Below are positions 56,625 to 64,000 of a DNA stretch of 64,000 nt, piece after piece. Under the pieces are notes generated by a model, which ran no database searches, was not told the DNA's origin, and saw only the letters and a list, made by a program, of their open reading frames with translations. The stretch is from Dipteris shenzhenensis (Eukaryota; Polypodiophyta; Polypodiopsida; Gleicheniales): the NCBI GenBank assembly GCA_047967505.1, contig CM106541.1; one strand, 5' to 3'. The position numbers and the translations under genes were made by a program. Position 1 is the stretch's first letter; every line of letters begins with the position of its first letter.

Positions 56625-57300
56625 CTACAAGTCCATTAATATTTTGTGATTGCTGGTGTAAATTCTGTGCAGCATTACCATTTTGTAGGCAATGCAACCA
56701 AAAACTTTCAAATGAGAAATATCTGGTTTCCTACTGGTATACCTCTCCTCTGGCATCATGCCATGTATTGTTGCAGTGGGAGTTTTGTTCATTATGTAGA
56801 CTATTGTAGCAACTGCTTCAACCCAATAATAATATGGTAGGTCTTTTTCGTTGAGCATGGCATGAGATACCTCTCCAATATGCCTGTTTTTCCTTTTTTC
56901 AAGTCCATTTTGTTGTGGGGTATGATTGCATGAATATTGCTGCTTTATGCCATGCTCTTGTAGGAACCTTACGAACTCATTTGAGAGGTACTCTCCCCTC
57001 CATCTGACCTTAGGCATTTTATTTGCAAGCCTGTTTCTTTTTCAACCATAGCTTTAAAAGCTTTGAAATGCCCTAACACTTCACTTTTCTTTTTCATAAA
57101 ATACACCCAAACTTTTCTGCTATAGTCATCAATAAAAGTGACAAAATAATGACAACCTCTAATAGATGTAGCTTTAGTAGTCCACACATCAGAGTGGATT
57201 AATTCCAATGGCCTCTTAGTCTCTTGAACATGTCTAGGGAATGGTTTCCTTGCCTGTTTTCCAAATTGACAAGCTTCACATACCTTATGCATTTTCTACA
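56625..57300 (-). pseudogene. Copia 2 integrase
   Basis: The minus strand reads 'HKVCEACQFGKQARKPFPRH' (the CxxC half of the zinc-binding region), 'LIHSDVWTTKATS' (first catalytic Asp), 'FIDDYSRKVWVYFMKKKSEV' and 'IKCLRSDGGE' (second Asp). After a frameshift near 57000 it gives 'YLSNEFVRFLQEHGIKQQ' and 'PQQNGLEKRKNRHIGEV'. The family form is QQNGVAERKN, so the catalytic glutamate position carries lysine while the residue before it is glutamate. With the frameshift this predicts an inactive integrase. Confidence 0.85.
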
Positions 57301-57399
57301 ACCTACAACCTTGGTCACTGTACATTAACATGACCAATGCATTTATGCTAGATATCAATATCTGCAACTACACTAGTCCCATGTGCAAACATTGTTGCA

Positions 57400-57990
57400 C
57401 TCAATTCAGGCATGTCCACATCACAACATAAAAATCCTGCCCTTCTTCTTCCCTTTTGCTATCAAGCGACCTTTATTTTTTATATCCTCAACAAAGCATC
57501 CATGAGGATTAAATCTGACCTGCAAGCCCTGCTCAACCATTTGACCAACAAAAACCAAGTTCTTGGTGATATTTGCGACATGAAATACATCAGACATGTA
57601 TTTCTTTTTCCCATCCTACATAGACAAAGGAATTTTACCAATCTGCACAATAGGATGTGCAGTATCATCACCAGTATCCACAAATCCTGGTCTTTCCATT
57701 TTCCTTGCATCCTGCATCCATTTTGCATGACCTGTCATGTGGTTTGATGCACCTGAGTCAACACACCACACATCATTGCTTTCTTCTGCACTTGTCACAG
57801 AATTGGTCATGTGTTGTACCATAAACAAATGCTCATTTTTGTCATCACCCTGTCTACTAGAGGATGCATAATTGCATTGCTGCAATTTTCCATTCATAAT
57901 GTCATTCTGCTTTTTATAGTAGTCTTTAGCCATATGACCCATTTTACCATAGTAGTAGCATTCAACATTGATGTTTGCATTTTGGCCTCT
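57400..57990 (-). pseudogene. Copia 2 zinc knuckle, protease and pre-integrase region
   Basis: From 57985 the minus strand reads 'CYYYGKMGHMAKDYYKKQND', a CCHC knuckle with two cysteines changed to tyrosine. The protease follows with 'DVWCVDSGASNHMTGHAKWM', where the catalytic DSGA is intact. Next come 'DDTAHPIVQIGKIPL' and 'VFHVANITKNLVLVGQMVEQG'. The pre-integrase H..C..GH motif appears as 'HKCIGHVN' near 57330. A stop lies between protease and pre-integrase. Confidence 0.8.
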
Positions 57991-58202
57991 CTACCATCCA
58001 CCATGAAACCTTTGGCTCCCCTGCCTCTAAGGTTACCATGTCCTCCTCCATAGGACTGGTTTTCTTGAATTTGCTACATATTCTGATTTCTACCATGGCC
58101 TCTAGATCAGCTTGCTCTACCTCTACCTCTACCTCTTCCAGCATTTGAGTAGAAGACAGTTTCTTTTGAAGTTCCTCCTGAAGAAGATGCACCACCATTT
58201 CT

Positions 58203-58784
58203 CTACTCTTCAGAAATTAGAAGAGCAATCAACTCCTCAAAATCAAGAAATTTTTCACGGACGACAATGGATGTTTGGAACTGTGCATAATCCTTTCCTA
58301 TACCATTCAAGGTCATAGAAATTAAATCATCATCTTCCACTGGCGACCCAATGGAAGCAAGTGCATCTACAATCTTCTTCACCTTCATGTAGTAGTCATT
58401 GATGCTCATATTTTCTCTTTGCACATTATGCAACTCTTGCTTGAGCTGCATTTTCTTGGCTTGCGTATTTGTGCTGTACATTTTTGTCAAAGTATCCCAT
58501 GCCTCCTTCGACGTGCTTGCATCTTGAATATGCACAATCATAGAATCTGAAATACTGATAGATAGCCAGTACATAACTTTTCTAGCTCTCTCATGCCATC
58601 CTTTAAATGCCTGCAACTCCTATTAATTGGGAACATTAGGAATAATTGGTTCTTGTTTAGCTCCAGTAATGAACTCCCAATAGCCTTTTCCCTTAAGGAA
58701 ATTCGTCATTCTAAACTTCCATGCTTGGAAGTTGTTCTTATCAAGCTTTTCAGTGACTATCTATGAAAGAGCATCAGAGGCCAT
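58203..58784 (-). pseudogene. Copia 2 gag (UBN2 type)
   Basis: The ATG at 58784 opens 'MASDALS', a TAG, then 'IVTEKLDKNNFQAWKFRMTN' and 'FLKGKGYWEFITGAK'. After a stop at about 58620 the frame 58616-58203 reads 'ISISDSMIVHIQDASTSKEAW', 'TLTKMYSTNTQAKKMQLKQEL', 'NMSINDYYMKVKKIVDALASI', 'MTLNGIGKDYAQFQT' and 'FLDFEELIALLISEE'. This is the full order of a copia UBN2/UBN2_2 gag. A glycine/arginine-rich stretch (58200-58000) links it to the zinc knuckle. Two nonsense codons inactivate it. Confidence 0.88.
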
Positions 58785-59731
58785 TACAAAACACTACAAA
58801 AATATTCTATCACTGCAAAAGGCGGTTGTTTAGATGTGGGTTGACTATTGGAGATGAGTCATTGTAGAGCTTGTGAGTTGCCTCAATGGAGATGCAGCTC
58901 GTGGCGGTAGGCTTTGGAGTGACTAAAGAAGCTAGTGTGGTGTGGTGGAGGAGGCCTTTGATGGAGAGGCGACTATCGGGTCGCAATTATAGGATGGCAC
59001 AGCTGAGGTTAAGGATGGCACAGCTGAGGCTTAGGATGGCGATGCTCAACTACTAGACTGCATCCTCCAATACTAAAACATTTCAGCACAAGGGCCATTG
59101 CTGCTTTGGCTAGGAGGTCGTTGAGGAGCTGCTAGTTAGCCCGTCCATCAGTTGATGGCAGCCTTTGTTGAGCTACCAGTGCTTGGTTGTCAAGCGTTGG
59201 GCTACTGTTGTGAAGCCTCAGTCCCCACCTGCAAATCCATAGTTATAGAGTAGCATAGGTAGTTGAAGCCCGGTAGTCCATAAAATAGGATGTAGATGGG
59301 CTGAAGCTCTGTGGTCCTGCATTGAAGGGATGAAGCCCTAATAAAGGACTATAAGCTATGTTAAAGTTGCTTGCTTATAGAAGCTTAGAGCAGGGAGTCG
59401 AATTTCCCTAGTCTCTCTCTCGGATCTCTCACAAAAGTTCTCTCAGATCTTCACATCTCAAAGAAACCTTTCTTTCTCAAACAACATAAAAGAATTCTCT
59501 CTCAACCAAATCTCTCACACACACTAGAAACCAATGGTTCTCACACAAAAGCACAATGGATGGAATTCCTTTTGCAATGGAAGAATCCCTCCCTAATGGA
59601 ATGCTGGAAATTTCTTTAAAGGAAAACGGAAGTTGTCTCAGTGGAAGAGAACTCTCAAGAACTCTCAATCACTCTCTCACACTCTCAAGGATTGCAATGC
59701 CTCAGCGGAAGGCAAGGGAGCTCTAATACCA
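58785..59731 (-). other. Leader between copia 2 gag and L2, with primer site
   Basis: This is an untranslated leader of about 950 bases rich in 'ctctctca' and 'gatggcacagctgagg' motifs. The latter is duplicated at 58993-59036. At its right end the minus strand reads TGGTATTAGAGC (59731-59720), the copia initiator-Met primer site with one change, directly next to L2. L2's LTR type differs from copia 2's own 3' LTR, so this part may be a chimaera. Confidence 0.65.
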
Positions 59732-59994
59732 TGACAAAATATGAAGAGGGGAGAGGAGAAGAGTGGAGATGAGGAGAGAGGGCATAGCTAGAGAGCACAC
59801 CACAAATGACTGACTGTACACTAGATTTAGTTGAAAAAATAGAATATATACAAACCCATTTAGGGTTAGGGTTAGGGTTAGGGGATCTAACCCTTTCCTT
59901 TATAGCACTCTATAAGGTTAGTGCTATGCACATATGATCACATGATGGTGCTATGCACACATGATCACATGATGTTGAACGTGAACTCTCAACA
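59732..59994 (-). repeat. Copia LTR L2 with TTAGGG expansion
   Basis: This is a 263-bp LTR, TGTTGAGAGTTCACG at its minus start (59994) and ATATTTTGTCA at its end (59732), next to the primer site. It carries four TTAGGG-like units at 59859-59884, where L1 and L3 have one or two. It also has a duplicated 'gtgctatgcacacatgatcacatgatg' type segment (59928-59975). Confidence 0.85.
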
Positions 59995-60953
59995 GGAGGA
60001 GCCTAGGTTGGGTTGCTCGTTGTCTATGTTCCAAGTGCTATGTAGGGCTCATGAAGGTTGGTGTCGAAAGCCAGTCATCATTAAATAACTCTAAGGTGTG
60101 GGCTAAGCCATGGGTGGAGGCACAGTCTCAAAGTAGAGCAGTGTGTAGAAGGTAGATGGGGCATTGGAAGAGCCACTGCTAGGCTTTATTAAGGAGCTTT
60201 AGTTGTCATTGTCGTAAATGCTCGCAGGTGTTGCCCACAGAGTTCATTGATTTGGAGATGGAGGGGCTTCCCATATATCTTTACTGCTAGAGGAGCCACT
60301 TGTGGTGCTCTGTGGTTGAAACTCTAGTGGTTGTTGCTTGCCGTTTGGGAGGCCAATCATTGCAGTGGCTTTGTCGAGCTATTGACTACTTTGTTGGTTG
60401 AAGTTGTCCAATTGTGTAGATAGGAGCTTAGCCTTTGTGGGGGCTCTTGAGTAGAGGTCGTCTACAAATGCCTCGTTTGCATGTAGGCTGTAGCAACCTT
60501 TGCTTGGATGGAGCTGCTTCAAGGAGCTATTGGCCAAGGTCATAGGAGCTTTTGCCAGTCTAGTAGAATGAAAATCACAAGACCATACCTTTCTCTCTTA
60601 GGAAAATCTCTCTCAGAAAGTAGAGATATACTTTGCAATCTTCAAGCTCTCTCCTTGGAGAATTCAATCTCTCACAATGGATCTCTCTTACTCTCTCAAT
60701 GAATGAAACATATATCAAAATGACAGAAATCTCTCAAAGAATAATGAATTGAATGGAAGGACATTAACGTAATGGAAGGAGATTAATGGAAATCTCTCAA
60801 ACTCTCATGGACGGAATTCTCTCACCGGTGGATAAAATATTCTCTATCACTCAACGAAGGTGAAAGAACACTGAATCTCTTGATCTCTCAATCAATCACA
60901 CTCTCACGCAAGGATGGTGCCTCAGTGGAAGGCAGAACCATGCTCAGATACCC
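59995..60953 (-). other. Second copia leader, between L2 and L3
   Basis: This is a leader-like stretch of about 960 bases. Near its right end it shares 'caaggat', 'tgcctcag(t/c)ggaaggca' and 'aatctctca' repeats with the leader at 58785-59731. The minus strand ends in GGGTATCTGAGCATGG, a decayed initiator-Met primer site, right beside L3. No gag follows; L2 comes instead. Confidence 0.6.
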
Positions 60954-61176
60954 TGACAAAATATGAAGAGGGGAGAGGAGAAGAGTGGAGATGAGGTGAG
61001 AGGGCACATCTAGAGAGCACACCACAAATGACTAACCGTACACTAGATTTAGTTGAAAATGTAGAGTATATACAAACCCATAGGGTTAGGGCATATAACT
61101 GTTTCCTTTATAGCACTCTATAAGTGTTAGTGCTATGCACATATTATCACATGATGTTGAGCGTGATCTCTCAACA
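60954..61176 (-). repeat. Copia LTR L3
   Basis: This is a 223-bp LTR of the L1/L2 family. The right end is TCTCTCAACA at 61176 and the left end TGACAAAATATG at 60954, next to a primer-site relic. The open frame that starts inside it at 61135 on the plus strand runs antisense through the copia 3 protease and is not a gene. Confidence 0.8.
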
Positions 61177-61179
61177 ACC

Positions 61180-62700
61180 TCTTGTGCCACAATGTACTCA
61201 AATAGGCATCATGATTCTAATGATGAGATCTTGGCCTCGTTGGATCAAAATGATAAAAGAAAGCTTAAACATTCTTTGAACCTTGACACCCTGAGCAATG
61301 ATGGATTCGAGATTCTTGAACTCTCTCACCGTGCATCCATACTTATTGAAGATGACTTCCCATATCACTCTCAGTCATTTGTCCAATAGAGATAAGATTA
61401 TGTGCCATAGAATGCATCTCCAATACTCCCTTTGGTGCCTACATTGCTATGGAAGAGTATGTTGCCAATCCCTTTGATTTTGTGGGGTGTGTCATCCCCC
61501 CATCATGATATTCTCTCTTAGGTTTTAACTGGGATGGAGATCAAACAACCATTTTTTCTCAGGTGTCATGTGGTTTCCCACACTAGATTCAAACCACCAT
61601 GTGGCCTCATCCTTTTGTGTCTATGTCGTTGACTTCTCAGAATTGATATGAGAACTTTGTGTTGACAGTCTTGAGAGTTGTCTTCATCATAGGCATAGTG
61701 GGCAAATTGCCATTGATGATAGTTGACATGATGAGAGTTGGGAGACCTATTTGTCTATCCCACATTGGCTAGATCTCTTTGTTTCTTTCTGTATTCTGGT
61801 TCCCAATGGCCTAATATACCACAATAGCTGCACTTTCCCTCTCATCTAGGAGTACTTCCCTCATTTCCTCCTCTTCCAAGGTTAACTCTATCTCTAGAAT
61901 TCCATGTCCCCCTCTGGGCGAGAGGACCATGATTCTTAGTTAATGAACATGGAAATTGCCTGCCCTAGTACTAACCTTTTCCTTGGTTGCTAGAGCATTC
62001 AAAACTCTTGCCTTTTACTCTGAATGAACCTCTTCTACCTCCTCTTGGTGTTAAGGCGATGTCATGATTCTTCGAGTTCCTTTTGCAACTGCATCTCAAT
62101 TTCTCCTACATGAGCATGTCTGACATGAGTTGAAATGATGGAGATGCATCTTGAGTGACTAATGCAGTCATAAACTACCCATAATTTGATCCAAGCCCAT
62201 TGATTGCAGATATACTAGTCTCTCTTCTTTGACCTCTTGTCCAAGTGATGTGGGATGATTGCTAAGGTCCTTTAATTTGAATAAGAAATCAAGATTTGAT
62301 TCATTTGAAAGAATTGGATTGTTGTTCAACTGATTCTCCAACAAGAGAATACATGATTTGTTCTTGGCATTGTACCTTATTTCCAAAGTCTTATAAGCAA
62401 GTACAACTAAGGTCTGACCTTGAAGAAGAGGGATCATCATATCCTTTGCATTGGAGTTGATGATATTCAATGCAAGCCGAGCCTTGGTATCCCACTCTTT
62501 TGAGACTCTTTTTGTTTCTTTGTCATCTCTAGTTCTTGATCTATGGTAAGAGAAGCTGTTGAGGTAGGCTCAGGTCTCTTTTCATCTCCTGTGACAATGT
62601 TCCACAAACTCTTCAACTAAAAAATGCTCAGCATTTTGACCTTCCAATTGCCATAGCTTTTATCATCGAGCTTGCTACTCTGATCAACATGCTGCACCAA
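61180..62700 (-). pseudogene. Copia 3 gag, zinc knuckle and protease, truncated
   Basis: Minus-strand gag begins near 62695 ('KLDDKSYGNWKVKM') and continues with 'PRLALNIINSNAKDMMIPL' and 'ILSNESNLDFLFKLKDLSNH'. A zinc knuckle 'CSYCGILGHWEPEYRKK' (last Cys to Tyr) lies near 61835-61785. The protease at 61600 reads 'WWFESSVGNHMTPEKKWLF', so the catalytic DSGA has become ESSV. 'GDDTPHKIKGIGNILF' and 'NLISIGQMTESDMGSHLQ' follow, and it ends 'LWHKRL' (61195), the pre-integrase motif, immediately beside L3. Integrase and RT are missing. Several stops and frameshifts are present. Confidence 0.78.
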
Positions 62701-63010
62701 GAATCGAAACCTATATACAAATAGCAACCAAGCGCTAGTGATAGCCAGAGGCTTTATAAGGCTTGAAGAAGTAGTGTAGGAACCAATGCCAAATAGTCAA
62801 CTAGCGACTTTACAAGGTGGCATGTGAGTGCAATATGTGCAACTATCTTGAATCAGTAACCCGAACTACCAAGTGATTCAACAAGAGTGAATTTTCACTC
62901 TATCAAACAATGGAACAGGTATTGATACGTGTGAGATGAATACCGATGATAGGTTTCATAAGGTCTAATGCCAGTTGGCCTGAGGAATTCAGTCTTAATA
63001 AAATGGGAAC
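62700..63010 (-). other. Copia 3 leader
   Basis: It shares 'gatagccagaggctttataagg' and 'actttacaaggtggcatgtg' type blocks with the copia 1 leader (53750-53870), which supports a common family. No LTR of the L1-L3 type follows to the right. Confidence 0.5.
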
Positions 63011-63059
63011 GTCACCTACATGCATGAACTTCAAGAAAACCTGCACAAAAGTGATTAGT

Positions 63060-63260
63060 AGACAGCAAATTTTCATGAAACAAGATTGAGTTTTTTTTTT
63101 TCAGAGAATCAAAACAACATTTTAAAAAAAAAAAAGAGAGAATCAAAACAAGATTGACTGAGTTGCTTTCTCTTTTGAAAAACAACACGTTGCTTTCTCT
63201 TTACAAAACAACACAGAAGTATATAACACTATGGATTGACACATTGCTTTCTCTTTAGAA
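63060..63260. repeat. A/T runs and short tandem repeat
   Basis: A T-run (63092-63103) and an A-run (63124-63135) flank a duplicated 'gagaatcaaaacaa'. Three copies of 'ttgctttctctttt(a)..aaaacaacac' follow at about 63161, 63190 and 63245. Confidence 0.7.
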
Positions 63261-63478
63261 AACACGCAGGTATACACTATGATTCTTCAATCCAGATGTC
63301 ATTTGTTCTGTTTTCCCAAATAAACGGACACAATAACACGACAAGTACACGAGTAGTCGACTGTTCACTGTTTGAACCTCAAACTAGTTTTCTGAAGGTT
63401 GAAGTTCTGGCGGTATACTGAAGACGGAGGAATGGAGCATGGGAACTGAGGATGGATTTGTGTGGAGGCATAGTGAAT

Positions 63479-63714
63479 GAGCGAAAATGAGAGGACTTGA
63501 GGCTACGTGAGAGAAATCAGCGATGTAGGCAATGGAGCAGGACCAAAGATGGCGATCATAGTGTTAAGGCTCGACGTCAAAAGAGGAATAGAGCATGAGC
63601 AAAAATGAGACGACTTGAGGCTACTTGACAGAAAACAGCGATGGAACAATCGAGCAGGAGCAGAAATGGTGATTGTTTCAAGTCTGTACGTCGAAAGAGG
63701 CTTGGAGTTTTACG
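63479..63714. repeat. Tandem duplication, 118-bp unit, 2 copies
   Basis: 'gagcgaaaatgaga' at 63479 and 'gagcaaaaatgaga' at 63597 begin two copies that stay aligned through 'gacttgaggctac', 'cagcgatg' and 'gagcagga'. They differ at about one base in five. Confidence 0.75.
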
Positions 63715-64000
63715 GATTTGAGGTTTATTGGGTGCGAATTCTTTGCTTGCAGAGTTCAAGGAGCGGGAAGATCCTCCAAAATCGGCTGCATCCCTGGAGC
63801 TTTGCGTGATCTGTTGACTCTGGCCGGCACGGATGAAGAAATCCGCGGGAGAAGGGGCTCGGTGTTCGAAGTCGAACCGACAGGAGGCGGCAGCGATGAG
63901 GCGGCTCTCAAATTTGGACCAGCGGCAACATCCTTGCTTCTAGGCGTCGACAGAGACGAAGATAATTCGCGAGGGATATCGACCTCTGTGTTGCTGGAGT
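63715..64000. other. GC-richer end of window, unassigned
   Basis: From about 63780 the sequence is clearly GC-richer ('gccggcacggatgaag', 'ggaggcggcagcgatgagg'). It could be the edge of a gene or of a retroelement leader. No frame or motif decides this within the window. Confidence 0.35.

Noticed and set aside
59859-59884. Interstitial telomere or former chromosome end
   Set aside because: Only about four units, located inside a copia LTR whose sister copies carry one or two units. Slippage explains it.
51331-61181. Target-site duplication linking L1 (ccctc) and L3 (acctc)
   Set aside because: The L1 left end is not fixed and its flank looks like LINE sequence, whereas the L3 flank is copia 3. 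The 4-of-5 match is probably chance.
61135-61389. 84-codon plus-strand frame
   Set aside because: It starts inside LTR L3 and runs antisense to recognisable copia 3 protease and pre-integrase sequence.
1-64000. CRISPR arrays, tRNA or rRNA genes, prokaryotic operons, endogenous pararetrovirus
   Set aside because: None has supporting sequence. Direct repeats present are minisatellites, LTRs or microsatellites without regular unique spacers, and all RT fragments fit copia, gypsy or LINE types.

Overview
This window is nuclear DNA from a land plant with a large, repeat-rich genome. The evidence is plant-type Ty1/copia and Ty3/gypsy elements nested in one another, L1-like LINE remnants, MITE-like elements, long GA, GT and AC microsatellites, and a single clearly intact gene of a plant-specific family. 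I cannot fix the species. The low gene density, the decayed elements and the long CA/GT and GA tracts would fit a gymnosperm or another large-genome plant. I saw no bacterial, plastid, viral, CRISPR or RNA-gene signal.

Layout. 1-3.3 kb: decayed gypsy pieces, including two pol fragments pointing in opposite directions about 5 bases apart. 3.7-5 kb: short minisatellites. 5-16 kb: mostly unassigned AT-rich DNA with a possible exon (6.55 kb), a 257-bp MITE with perfect 8-bp target duplications (9.22 kb), a 5'-truncated LINE with a poly(A) tail (10.35-11.2 kb), a decayed repeat array (11.2-12.2 kb) and a gypsy LTR with its primer site (15.06 kb). 16-24 kb is the genic pocket: an intronless reading frame of 305 codons for an EDR2_C (DUF1336) protein at 19995-20912, with about 600 bases of CA/GT and GA tracts on its 5' side.

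24.2-31 kb: a plus-strand copia deletion derivative with both LTRs, a five-copy minisatellite, and almost no reverse transcriptase. 31-48.7 kb: a minus-strand gypsy stack. Element G1 (31.0-33.2 and 36.2-38.3 kb) is split inside its reverse transcriptase by an internally deleted element of a TGTGAC-type LTR family. A second member of that family, G2 (about 41.1-47.2 kb), keeps its 5' LTR, an alanine-tRNA-like primer site, gag, protease and RT, and lies in the protease region of a third gypsy, G3 (47.2-48.7 kb). 49.4-50.9 kb: LINE ORF1 remnant. 51.3-63 kb: a minus-strand copia stack with three related short LTRs (L1-L3), a gag-RT deletion derivative (copia 1), a nearly complete gag-pol (copia 2), and a truncated gag-protease (copia 3). 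The last kilobase is tandem-repeated and GC-richer, with no recognised gene.

The retroelements are all damaged and none looks autonomous. I found no new gene system. The most informative points are the exact nesting order, the head-to-head gypsy inversion, the 177-bp LTR-internal repeat that differs in copy number, the 21-bp/190-bp minisatellite, the LTR-leader-LTR-leader arrangement at 58.8-61.2 kb, and the intronless EDR2_C gene beside Z-DNA-prone repeats.
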